NCBI GenBank assembly: GCA_039000515.1
Contig: JBCFYV010011135.1
Location: forward strand, 24,475,139-24,539,138
Direction of reading: 5' to 3'
DNA length: 64,000 nucleotides
Source of the DNA: Timema cristinae
Lineage: Eukaryota > Arthropoda > Insecta > Phasmatodea > Timematidae
The notes beneath the pieces were generated by a model. That model saw only the letters and a program-made list of their open reading frames with translations. It did not search any database and was not told where the DNA came from. Positions 33,969-45,200 of this stretch are shown piece by piece (positions within the stretch are counted from its first letter, which is position 1; each line of letters begins with the position of its first letter). The translations under genes were made by a program, and so were the position numbers.

Positions 33969-35996
33969 ACTCCTTCACTCCATTCACCCACAGGGACTGG
34001 CTGTATATTGAATGTTATTACTAGTATTAACTGACCCTACAAGACACCTTCACTCCATTCATCACAGAGACTGGCTGTATATTGAATGTTATTACTAGTA
34101 TTAACTGACTCTACAAGATACCTTCACTCCATTCATCACAAGGACTGGCTCTATATTGAATGTTATTACTAGTATTAACTGACCCTATAAGACACCTTCA
34201 CTCCATTCATCACAGGGACTGGCTGTATATTGAATGTTATTACTAGTATTAACCGACCCTACAAGACACCTTCAATCCATTCATCACAGGAACTGGCTCT
34301 ATATTGAATGTTATCACTAGTATTAACTGACCATATAAGACACCTTCACTTCATTTATCACAAGGACTGGCTGTATATTGAATGTTACTACTAGTATTAA
34401 CCGACCCTACAAGACACCTTCACTCCATTCATCACAAGGACTGACTGTATATTGAATGTTATTACTAGTATTAACTGACCCTACAAGACACCTTCACTCC
34501 ATTCATCACAAGGACTGACTGTATATTGAATGTTATTACTAGTATTAACTGACCCTACAAGACACATTCACTCCATTCATCACAAGGACTGACTGTATAT
34601 TGAATGTTATTACTAGTATTAACTGACCCTACAAGACACCTTCACTCCATTCATCACAGAGACTGGCTGTATATTGAATGTTATTACTAGTATTAACTGA
34701 CCCTACAAGACACCTTCACTCCATTCATCACAGAGACTGGCTGTATATTGAATGTTACTACTAGTATTAACTGACCCTACAAGACAACTTCACTCCATTC
34801 CTCACAAGGACTGGCTCTATATTGAATGTTATTACTAGTATTAACTGACCATACAAGAGACACCTTCACTCCATCATAGGGACTGGTTGTATATTGAATG
34901 TTATTACTAGTATTAACTGACCCTACAAGACACCTTCACTCCATTCATCACAGGGACTGGCTGTATATTGAATGTTATTACTAGTATTAACTGACCCTAC
35001 AAGACACCTTCACTCCATTCATCACAGAGACTGGCTGTATATTGAATGTTATTACTAGTATTAACTGACTCTACAAGATACCTTCACTCCATTCATCACA
35101 AGGACTGGCTCTATATTGAATGTTATTACTAGTATTAACTGACCCTACAAGACACCTTCACTCCATCACAGGGACTGGCTGTATATTGAATGTTACTACT
35201 AGTATTAACCGACCCTACAAGACACCTTCACTCCATTCATCACAGGGACTGGCTGTATATTGAATGTTATTACTAGTATTAACTGACCCTACAAGACACC
35301 TTCACTCCATTCATCACAAAGACTGGATGTATATTGAATGTTATTACTAGTATTAACTGACCCTACAAGACACCTTCACTCCATTCATCACAGGGACTTA
35401 CTGTATATTGAATGTTATTACTAGTATTAACTGACCCTACAAGACACCTTCACTCCATTCATCACAAGGACTGGCTGTATATTGAATGTTATTACTAGTA
35501 TTAACTGACCCTACAAGACACCTTCACTCCATTCATCACAGGGACTGGCTTTATATATAATGTTATTACTAGTGTTAACTGACACTACAAGAGACACCTT
35601 CACTCCATTCTTCACAGAGACTGGCTGTATATTGAGTGTTATTACTAGTATTAACTGACCTTACAAGACATTTCACTCCATTCATCACAGGGACTGGCTG
35701 TATATTGAATGTTATTACTAGTATTAACTGACCCTACAAAACACCTTCACTCCATTCATCACAGAAACTGGCTGTATATTGAATGTTATTACTAGTATTA
35801 ACTGACCCTACAAGACACCTTCACTCCATTCATCACAGAGACTGGCTGTATATTGAATGTTATCACTAGTATTAACTGACCTTACAAGACACCTTCACTC
35901 CATTAATCCCGGGGACTATATTTATATTGAATGTTATTACTAGTATTAACTGACCCTACAAGAAACCTTCACTCCATTCATCACAGAGACTAGCTG
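33969..35996. repeat. 74-bp satellite, main array (about 27 copies)
   Basis: The unit includes GTATATTGAATGTTATTACT, AGTATTAACTGACCCTACAA and GACACCTTCACTCCATTCAT. The CTAGTATT marker recurs every 74 bp (34021, 34095, 34169). Variants such as AGAGAC versus AGGGAC mark sub-blocks. A rare variant (ACTGACTCTACAAGATACC) appears twice, 960 bp apart. Confidence 0.98.
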
Positions 35997-36044
35997 TTGT
36001 AGCATTGGATGTTTTATGATAGACACGAAACAAGTATAAATAGT

Positions 36045-36360
36045 CAAGACTTACCCCGTTTGATTGTTGACTGGGGCTCCGTGGAAGAACGACACAATAT
36101 CACCTAACGCACCTTCACTGAACCGGGAAAATTGAATACTGACTGTGAAGACTGAATGGCAAGTTCAAGCCAACGCCTTGGGTTGAATGGACTTGCGCAG
36201 TAAAGAGATCCCCTCCGAGAAGGTTCCCGAACGCCCACGGCCTCTCTCGAAGCAAATCAACATGCGCTTTCTTGTGTTCCTATTTTATTCTCGAATGTTA
36301 TTCGCCCCTTTTTTCCCCATCTTCCCCTCTTCTGTGCTTTAGGGTATATATTCTGGTGCC
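36045..36360 (-). promoter_or_regulatory. Candidate promoter and first exon, minus strand
   Basis: On the minus strand, CAAACGGGGTAAGTCTTGAC (donor-like GTAAGT, at about 36054-36048) closes a GC-richer single-copy stretch. Upstream is GCCATTCAGTCTTC (36160 area), an arthropod-like TCAGT initiator, and further upstream AATATATACC (36340-36350). No protein is recognised, so this could be a 5' untranslated exon. Confidence 0.25.
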
Positions 36361-36665
36361 TGTGGCTACGAACTTTACAATTGGGCCTGAGTCATATCAG
36401 GGATAGGATAAGCTCCAGCTTTCAGCTACGTAAAATGTAAGAACTAAATCCATTTTCGGCAAATTAAACTTTTTTTTTAAAATGTAAATCTTTTCAAAAT
36501 TCAATTTTAGCTTGAATTTCAATTAACTTCAAAATTAATCTGAGAGTTACGAACATTTTTTTTTTTTTTTTTTTTTAGAGATCACTTCATTGCAAGGTCA
36601 GGGCAACTTATCGCCAGTAGAGTCACAAAATAATCGATTGTATCGATTATGTACTGTATTGTTTA
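36361..36665. other. Unassigned sequence
   Basis: Contains a T-run at 36557-36576. Nothing else recognised. Confidence 0.35.
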
Positions 36666-36669
36666 AAGT

Positions 36670-37068
36670 AATGGCCACGGGAACTATTATATATTTGAAA
36701 TTAGTTTATCTTGTTGCCATTTGCTACGTCCCGTTTTAATGGGCGAATATTTAGTATTTGAATTTAACATATCTTATTGTCATACGCTATGTGCCATTTC
36801 TTATGGACAAATATTTTATATTTGAAATTAGTTTATCTTGTTGCCATTTGCTATGTCCCATTTTAATGGGCGAGTACTTAATATTTGAATTTAACTTATT
36901 TTGTTGTCATATGCTATGTGCCATTCCTAACGGACGTATATATTATATTTGAAATTAGATCGTCTTGTTGTCATTGGCTAGGTGCCATTTTTAAAGGATT
37001 AATATTTAATGATGGAATTCAAATTATCATGTTATTTACTATGCGCCATTTCTTATGGGCGACATCTT
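36670..37068. repeat. 63/64-bp tandem repeat, about six copies
   Basis: ATATTTGAAATTAGTTTATC and TTGTTGCCATTTGCTATGTC words recur. TTTGAA anchors at 36697, 36760, 36824, 36887 and 36951 give alternating spacings of 63 and 64. Odd and even units differ (AATTAG versus AATTTAAC), so the true unit is a 127-bp dimer. Short open frames here are incidental. Confidence 0.9.
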
Positions 37069-37536
37069 AAGTTAACATTTAACCTCAGACTCTTTAGCTT
37101 TGACTTCAATTCATAGTTGTTTATGAATTTAATCTATTTTCTTTATACATCGCAAAAACAACAATGTATATATTTAATGGAACTGTTAAACATCTAATTG
37201 AGCTATAGCTAATAGACATCGACTAACTTTGACTTATACTAATTCTTATTATATATATATATATATATATCCCATCATACCCAAGGTACTACGTAAAATA
37301 TATTTCTATTGTTTGTTGTGAATGATAGGCAGGTTGCAGTCTCTAACTTTTCCTGAGGTAGACGATCCCCTTCAATAGCTCAGCAACAGGTGTGAGAGTT
37401 GCGAGCTTCAGTATTTGAATGTTTTGAGTATAACATTCAAAGTCTTGAACTCCATAGCACTCACTTCTATTGTTGTTCCCCCCCCCTTTTGTATTTTTTT
37501 GTATTATTTGGGCATCCTCCCCTTGAGGATGCTGCA
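37069..37536. other. Unassigned sequence between two satellite blocks
   Basis: An (AT)n run at 37251-37270. CATCCTCCCCTTGAGGATG at 37513-37531 is a 7-bp-stem hairpin just before the second 74-bp block. Confidence 0.4.
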
Positions 37537-37955
37537 CTGTATATTGAATGTTATAACTAGTATTAACTAACCCTACAAGACACCTTCACTCCATTCATCA
37601 CAAGGACTGACTGTATATTGAATGTTATAACTAGTATTAACTAACCCTACAAGACACCTTCACTCGATTCATCACAAAGACTGGCTGTATATTGAATGTT
37701 ATAACTAGTATTAACTAACCCTACAAGACACCTTCACTCCATTCATCACAAGGACTGACTGTATATTGAATGTTATAACTAGTATTAACTAACCCTACAA
37801 GACACCTTCACTCGATTCATCACAAAGACTGGCTGTATATTGAATGTTATTACAAGTATTAACTGACCCTACAAGACACCTTCACTCCATTCATCACAGG
37901 GACTGACTGTATATTGAATGTTATTCATATACTAGTATTAACTGACCCTACAAGA
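37537..37955. repeat. 74-bp satellite, second block (about six copies)
   Basis: Same unit and orientation as 34-36 kb, but most copies carry GTTATAACTAG and AACTAACCCTAC, variants rare or absent in the main block. Two-unit alternation (AAGGACTGACTG / AAAGACTGGCTG) shows local dimer amplification. Confidence 0.97.
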
Positions 37956-38166
37956 TTTTTTTTATTTTAGGTAAATCTTTCACATTTTCCACACATTTTT
38001 TAATTTTCTGACACAATTATGTGACAGCTAGAATCATAAAATCGTAAAAAAAATAAATCAACGTTCAAAACAACGCTGGAATTACATTAGTTTACATCCA
38101 CCTGCCGAGAAAACTTACTCGGGGTTTGGGGGGCGGAGCCCCTAACGAGCAAAGCGAGTTCAATAT
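37956..38166 (-). mobile_element. LINE-like 3' repeat 'E', copy 4
   Basis: In reverse it carries GAACTCGCTTTGCTCGTTAG, GGGGCTCCGCCCCCCAAACC and GGTGGATGTAAACTAATGTA, as in the 12.7- and 41-kb copies. It abuts the satellite with no gap. Confidence 0.75.
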
Positions 38167-38500
38167 ACAAACCTAGAAAGAATATTTGAAAAGTAAACTC
38201 TTACAACATTATTCCCGAGGTGTAGCGGAGGTTCCGTTCAGTGAAATAAATATCCGCTCACACTTACAAACTAAAGTAGAGCATTTCATTTGAGTGGAAA
38301 TTTCACTGAGTCCACTTTTCTGGCATTTGTTCCGCCATGCCTGGCAAAAAACTTTCCTGGTACTCTGCCTTTAATATAGACTTACGCATCTATACTATCA
38401 TAAATGTATGATTATTCACAAAATAAAACAAAGGCCAATATATATCTTCAAGCCTAAGAAACCAGGTTAGTTTAATAATATTTAAATATGAGGATTGAGT
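38167..38500. other. Unassigned sequence
   Basis: No gene or family recognised. Confidence 0.35.
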
Positions 38501-38507
38501 AGCCAGA

Positions 38508-39350
38508 TAGATCTAGTAGTATCAGGTCATTAGGGACCTGATAAATCTAGTAGTATTAGAGCATTAAGGACTTGATAAATCTAGTAGTATTAGAGCATTA
38601 AGGACTTGATAAATCTAGTAGTATTATAGCATTAGGGACTTGATAAATCTAGTAGTATTAGAGAATTAGGAACCTGATAAATCTAGTAGTATTAGGTCAT
38701 TAGGGACCTGGTAAATCTAGTAGTATTAGAGAATTAGGAACCTGATAAATCTAGTAGTATTAGAGCATTAGGGACTTGATAAATCTAGTAGTATTAGAGC
38801 ATTAGGGACTTGATAAATCTAGTAGTATTAGAGCATTAGGGAATTGATAAATCTAGTAGTATTAGAGCATTAGGGACTTGATAAATCTAGTAGTATTAGA
38901 GCATTAGGGACTTGATAAATCTAGTACTATTAGAGCATTATAAACCTGATACATTTAATAGTATTAGAGCATTAGGGACCTGATAAATCTAGTAGTATTA
39001 GAGCATCAGGGAACTGATAAATCTAATAGTATTAGAGCATCAGCGACCTAATAAATCTAGTAGTATTAGAGCATCAGGACTTGATAAATCTAGTAGTATT
39101 AGAGCATTAGGGACCTGATAAATCTAGTAGTATTAGAGCATTAGGACCTGATAAATCTAGTAGTATTAGAGCATTATGGACTTGATAAATCTAGTAGTAT
39201 TAGAGCATTAGGGACCTGATAAATCTAGTAGTATTAGAGCATTAGGGACTTCATTAAATCTAGTAATTATTTAGAGCATTAGGGACCTGATAAATCTAGT
39301 AAGTATTAGAGCATCGGGGACCTGATAAATCTAATAATATTCTAGGATAA
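38508..39350. repeat. 34-bp tandem repeat, about 25 copies
   Basis: The unit combines CTGATAAATCTAGTAGTATT and AGAGCATTAGGGAC. Unit variants (GGTCATTAGGGACC, GAATTAGGAACC) are each present more than once, and the 3' end carries more indels. Confidence 0.97.
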
Positions 39351-39576
39351 GGAACCAGCTAAAGCTAGTAGTCTTCAAGTATGCGGACGCAATTACCTAC
39401 AATGAGATTTCGAATAAACATGAAATATCCGAGTAACGCTGGTGGCCAGATAAAACCAAGAGCCAAGTAACTTAATGAAGATTGATGTAACCCTGTGGTA
39501 GCATGTTGCGGTCGACTAAAAAAACGCAAACCACAAGTCAGGAGGGTGCAAGTGGCCCACTTAGAAGAGCGTAAAA

Positions 39577-39857
39577 TAGGTAGGTAAAACAGCTATATCC
39601 AGACGTATTAAGAGCCCGTCTCACCCCCAGGTAACACCTAACTTAGGTAGGTAATACAGCTAGAACCAGACGTCTTAAGAGCCCGTCTCACTCCCCAGAT
39701 AACACCTAACTTAGGTAGGTAATACAGCTAGAACCAGACGTCTTAAGAGCCCGTCTCACCCCCAGATAACACCTAACTTAGGTACGTAATACAGCTAGAA
39801 CCAGACGTCTTAAGAGCGCGTCTTACCCCCAGATAACACCTAACTTAGTTAATTAAT
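39577..39857. repeat. 67-bp tandem repeat, four copies
   Basis: The unit starts TAGGTAGGTAATACAGCTAG and includes CCAGACGTCTTAAGAGCCCG. Starts at 39577, 39644, 39712, 39779 and 39846 (67/68-bp spacing). Confidence 0.95.
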
Positions 39858-40068
39858 ACCGCTTGAACCCAAAGTCTCCAAGATCACATGTTTACATCTT
39901 GGTTTCTGTGCTTGCCATAAATATGACCCTAATTATTCAGTGTTTATCGTTAAATTATAAGTAGATGTATATTTTTTAAATTTATGTACCTACTAAGATG
40001 TATTCATGCAGAAACCCCTTCGTTACGAGTAACTCCAGGTTGAATACAAAGGATTTTATTTTATTTTT
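39858..40068. other. Unassigned spacer
   Basis: Nothing recognised. Confidence 0.3.
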
Positions 40069-40288
40069 TTAGCACCGCGTTTTACTACCCATTAGGTGTA
40101 TACGCTTAAGTACTAATTAGGCTAATGGTTAGGAATTGGGAAGGTTGAATTTAGAGGAACTAAACCCGCATTTGCGTGGAGGGAGAGTGGAAAAATATTT
40201 AGGAAAAACCACACCAGTTTACCCGAGCGAGACTCGAACCTCGATCTCCCCGTCCTCAGCAGTCGGGCTCAACACGACAAGCGTCTAA
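40069..40288 (-). repeat. SINE-B copy, head truncated
   Basis: Reversed tail AGCACCGCGTTTTACTACCC after a T-run. The body runs to CTCAACACGACAAGCG and then switches at CTAACGC into a SINE-C reading the other way. Confidence 0.9.
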
Positions 40289-40416
40289 CGCACTATTCTT
40301 GCAGTAGACTAGACTGCCAATGACTGGGAGATCACGTTTCGAATCTCAGTCGGGTGTACTGAGGGTGGTTTTTACAAAATGTTTTTCCACTTTACCTCTA
40401 TGCAAATACAGGTATA
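40285..40416 (+). repeat. SINE-C, first piece of a split copy
   Basis: CTAACGCACTATTCTTGCAG to CAAATACAGGTATA. The 5' head is missing where it joins the SINE-B. It continues at 40688. Confidence 0.85.
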
Positions 40417-40700
40417 GGTGACCTGGTGGTCTAGGGGTAAGGTGTCAGACTTCTGTGCTGGCGGCCGGGGTTCAATCCTCGGTCCCGGCACATATTTTAT
40501 TGATTTCAAACCCTATCCTTCACCTTGACAAGGCATCTTGTGAATGTGGGGAATGCCAGGCCTCCACCGTGGTTCGGATTCCACGTTAAACTGTAGTCCT
40601 TCATTTCATCCCACAATCACCCTACCATTACACATTAGCGTAATGCGTATAACCCGAACGGGTAGTAAGACGCGGTGTAATGATTAATAAATACAGGTAT
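40404..40700 (+). repeat. SINE-A copy, short subfamily, 13-bp TSD
   Basis: Insertion 40417-40687 from GGTGACCTGGTGG to GCGGTGTAATGATTAAT. The TSD AAATACAGGTATA is at 40404-40416 and 40688-40700. It carries GCGGCCGGGGTTC and CATCTTGTGAATGTGG, the subfamily marks. Confidence 0.95.
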
Positions 40701-40790
40701 ACTTCCTATAAATATAACCGTCCTAATCCTTAAAACTATTATCGTTGTTAATGCATAACCGAACGGGTGCTAAAAAATATGTTAACACAA
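40688..40790 (+). repeat. SINE-C, second piece
   Basis: ACTTCCTATAAATATAACCG and CCTTAAAACTATT, with the tail remnant ATAACCGAACGGGTGCTAAAAA. Confidence 0.85.
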
Positions 40791-40914
40791 AAATAGATGA
40801 CCTTAACAAAGTTAAAACGTAAAAAGTACCATCTATTGTAATTATAAAATATTTCAATAAATATCTTCAGTCCTCCAATTTAACACATTTTTTATAGAGT
40901 ATACGAGGTTTTTA

Positions 40915-41507
40915 TAGAATATACTACGAACTTTGCTCGTTGGGGGCTTCACTCCTCAAATCTCCGGTGAGTTTTATTTGCAAGTGAATGTAAACTAATG
41001 TAATTCCAGCGTTGTTTTGAACGTAACAACTTAAAGTTACTTGTATTGTATTTTTCACACATTATTTTAGTTTCTCCATACTTACAGGGCAGCTAGAATC
41101 ATAAAATTTGGCACATTTATGGCAATTAGATGTGCCAATATACCTGCCAAATTTTTATGATTTTAGCTGTCCCACAAGCGTGTAAGAAAATTTAAAAAAT
41201 GTGTGCCAAATTTACCTAAAATCAAAAAAATCTAGCTCTGGTGCAAGCCGTTTTTTGAAAGGTCTTACTGTTTAACCACAAGAGACTTCCAAAGAAAGGT
41301 CTGCACCGACTTTAAAGTTGCTCCGACATTGAGTTTTTTTTTTCGGGGGTTTAAAATATTTTTTTTTTTTAACTTTTTGGAATTTTCCCGTCGGTTACAG
41401 GTTAGAAACTATAATTTTGCCAGATTTTAAGTTTCTAGCTCATCTGGAAGTGGGTAAACATTAATGTCAGTGAGTGAATCAGCCATGTGGCTTTATAGTA
41501 ATATAAT
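40915..41507 (+). mobile_element. LINE-like 3' repeat 'E', copy 3 (longest)
   Basis: Reads CGAACTTTGCTCGTTGGGGG, AAGTGAATGTAAACTAATGT, CACAAGAGACTTCCAAAGAA, TTTTCCCGTCGGTTACAGGT and AAGTGGGTAAACATTAATGT. It includes a middle section (GCTAGAATCATAAAATTTGG, and its mirror near 41158) missing from copies 1 and 2. Ends TGTGGCTTTATAGTAATATA. Confidence 0.8.
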
Positions 41508-41734
41508 TATTGGGAAAAAGTAAGGCCTTTTATTCGGGTCAGTATGGTTATAGTTAAAAAGCATTAACTGCAACTGCCACCTCTCCCAAATTCCGCCTAT
41601 GCCTACAAACTAACTTAAATAGGCCTATAGACAAGGAATTGCACATAATCCTCCTGATCGTCAGTCAATTCATCAATCGCTGCACACACTAAAAAAAACA
41701 CCTCCGATCTAACCAAGGAAGCAAGGATAAATGT

Positions 41735-41822
41735 TTCCAGCTGTACTGGGAATCGAACCCCAGGGTCACTTAATACATAAAGCAAACGAAACGTACTAAT
41801 GACAGTCCCACCTGGTGAGCTC
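41735..41822 (-). repeat. tRNA-like remnant
   Basis: In reverse, CACCAGGTGGGACTGTCATT then GGGGTTCGATTCCCAG (a good T-arm). The head is not a recognisable box A and spacing is long. Confidence 0.35.
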
Positions 41823-41853
<31 letters not shown>

Positions 41854-41856
41854 TGA
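41822..41856. repeat. (CG)n(TG)n microsatellite
   Basis: Run of CG units followed by TG units; potential Z-DNA former. Confidence 0.9.
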
Positions 41857-42244
41857 AGTGACGTACAGGCGTAGCTGCATTTGACTTGCAAATAACTTGG
41901 CAATCCAACCATCCGTGTCTTAACGCTTACAGTCTGTTCTGATGTCTACAGTTGAATTTTGGTAGAAAGAACCCTTTTATATGTTAAAAAAAAATCGTCA
42001 ACATCGATAAGATTTTATAATATTATTAGTGTAATTTTATAGGTATTGGTAATATACAGATCCCAAAACTTGGATGGCCTAGAAAAATTAACAAAAAATA
42101 ACCTATAAATTGACATAAACTCTAAAAAATGCCTTAAATTAAAAAAAGAAAAAAAGAAAGAAAACTCAATAATTTTAGCAAACACTCTGAATGACTGCAT
42201 ACAACTAACTCAACCACACCTTTACAAATGGAAACTTACAATCT
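41857..42244. other. Unassigned sequence before the 129-bp array
   Basis: AT-rich, nothing recognised. Confidence 0.35.
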
Positions 42245-42245
42245 A

Positions 42246-45200
42246 GTATTCTGCTGAATATAATATTGATTTACAAATATCTGCTGCAAAAGTAATAGCT
42301 ACCCCCTCCCAACGCAACCCTCTCCAGCCTAGTTGCAGTCTCACCAGGAATGTGTATTTTACAACTGAACTCTTGTATTCTGCTGAATATAATATTGATT
42401 TACAAATATCTGCTTCAGAAGTAATAGCTACCCCCTCCCAACACAACCCTCTCCAGTCTAGTTGTAGTCTCACCAGGGATGTGTATTTTACAACTGAACT
42501 CTTGAATTCTGCTGAATATAATATTAATATACTAATATCTGCTTCAAAAGTAATAGCTACCCCCTCCCAACACAACCCTCTCCAGTCTAGTTGTAGTCTC
42601 ACCAGGGATGTGTATTTTACAACTGAACTCTTGAATTCTGCTGAATATAATATTAATATACTAATATCTGCTTCAGAAGTAATAGCTACCCCCTCCCAAC
42701 ATAACCCTCTCCAGTCTAGTTGCAGTCTCACCAGGAATGTGTATTTTACAACTGAACTCTTGTATTCTGCTGAATATAATATTGATTTACAAATATCTGC
42801 TTCAGAAGTAATAGCTACCCCCTCCCAACACAACCCTCTTCAGTCTAGTTGCAGTATCACCAGGAATGTGTATTTTACAACTAAACTCTTGCATTCTGCT
42901 GAATATAATATTGATTTACAAATATCTGCTTCAGAAGTAATAGATACCCCCTCCCAACGCAACCCTCTCCAGCCTAGTTGCAGTCTCACCAGGAATGTGT
43001 ATTTTACAACTGAACTCTTGTATTCTGCTGAATATAATATTGATTTACAAATATCTGCTTCAGAAGTAATAGCTACCCCTCCCAACACAACCCTCTTCAG
43101 TCTAGTTGCAGTATCACCAGGAATGTGTATTTTACAACTAAACTCTTGCATTCTGCTGAATATAATATTGATTTACAAATATCTGCTTCAGAAGTAATAG
43201 ATACCCCCTCCCAACGCAACCCTCTCCAGCCTAGTTGCAGTCTCACCAGGAATGTGTATTTTACAACTGAACTCTTGTATTCTGCTGAATATAATATTGA
43301 TTTACAAATATCTGCTTCAGAAGTAATAGCTACCCCCTCCCAACACAACCCTCTCCAGTCTAGTTGTAGTCTCACCAGGGATGTGTATTTTACAACTGAA
43401 CTCTTGAATTCTGCTGAATATAATATTAATATACTAATATCTGCTTCAGAAAGTAATAGCTACCCCCTCCCAACATAACCCTCTCCAGTCTAGTTGCAGT
43501 CTCACCAGGAATGTGTATTTTACAACTAAACTCTTGAATTCTGCTGAATATAATATTAATATACTAATATCTGCTTCAGAAGTAATAGCTACCCCCTCCC
43601 AACATAACCCTCTCCAGTCTAGTTGCAGTCTCACCAGGAATGTGTATTTTACAACTAAACTCTTGAATTCTGCTGAATATAATATTAATATACTAATATC
43701 TGCTTCAGAAGTAATAGCTACCCCTCCCAACATAACCTCTCCAGTCTAGTTGCAGTCTCACCAGGAATGTGTATTTTACAACTAAACTCTTGTATTCTGC
43801 TGAATATAATATTGATTTACAAATATCTGCTTCAGAAGTAATAGCTACCCCCTCCCAACGCAACCCTCTCCAGCTAGTTGCAGTCTCACCAGGAATGTGT
43901 ATTTTACAACTGAACTCTTGTATTCTGCTGAATATAATATTGATTTACAAATATCTGCTTCAGAAGTAATAGCTACCCTCCCCCAACACAACCCTCTCAG
44001 TCTAGTTGCAGTATCACCAGGAATGTGTATTTTACAACTAAACTCTTACATTCTGCTGAATATAATATTGATTTACAATTATCTGCTTCAGAAGTAATAG
44101 CTACCCCTCCAACGCATACCTTCAGCCTAGTTGCAGTCTCACCAGGAATGTGTATTTTACAACTGAAACTCTTGTATTCTGCTGAATATAATATTGATTA
44201 GAAATATCTGCTTCAGAAGTAATAGCTACCCCCTCCCAACAAACCCTCTCCAGTCTAGTTGTAGTCTCACCAGGATGTGTATTTTACAACTAACTCTTGA
44301 ATTCTGCTGAATATAATATTAATATACTAAATATCTGCTTCAAAGTAATAGCTATCCCCTCCCAACATAACCCTCTCCAGTCTAGTTGCAGTCTCACCAG
44401 AATGTGTATTTTACAACTAAACTCTTGTATTCTGCTGAATATAATATTAATATTACTAATATCTGCTTCAGAAGTAATAGCTACCCCCTCCCAACTAACC
44501 CTCTCCAGTCTAGTTGCAGTCTCACCAGGAATGTGTATTTTACAACTAAACTCTTGTATTCTGCTGAATATAATATTAATATACTAATATCTGCTTCGAA
44601 GTAATAGCTACCCTCTCCAGTCTAGTTGTAGTCTCACCAGGAATGTGTATTTTACAACTAAACTCTTGTATTCTGCTGAATATAATATGATTTACAAATA
44701 TCTGCTTCAGAAGTAATAGCTACCCCCTCCCAACACAACCCTCTCCAGTCTAGTTGTAGTCTCACCAGGATGTGTATTTTACAACTAAACTCTAGTATTC
44801 TGCTGAATATAATATTAATATACAAATATCTGCTTCAGAAGTAATAGCTACCCCCTCCCAACGCAACCCTCTCCAGTCCTAGTTGCAGTCTCACCAGGAA
44901 TTGTATTTTTACAACTAAACTCTTATATTCTGCTGAATATAATATTAATATACTAATATCTGCTTCAGAAGTAATAGCTAACCCTCTCCAGTCTAGTTGT
45001 AGTCTCACCAGGAATGTGTATTTTACAACTAAACTCTTGTATTCTGCTGAATATAATATGATTTACAAATATCTGCTTCAGAAGTAATAGCTACCCCCTC
45101 CCAACATAACACTCTCCAGTCTAGTTGTAGTCTCACCAGGAATGTGTATTTTACAACTAAACTCTTGTATTCTGCTGAATATAATATAGATTTACAAATA

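Noticed and set aside
34000..39350. Regular arrays resembling CRISPR
   Set aside because: Units are contiguous tandem repeats without unique spacers, in eukaryotic DNA and without cas genes.
42352..43197. 281-codon open frame, with 196-codon frame on the other strand
   Set aside because: Entirely inside the 129-bp satellite. Openness follows from a unit length divisible by three; the frame begins at GTG, and both strands are equally open.
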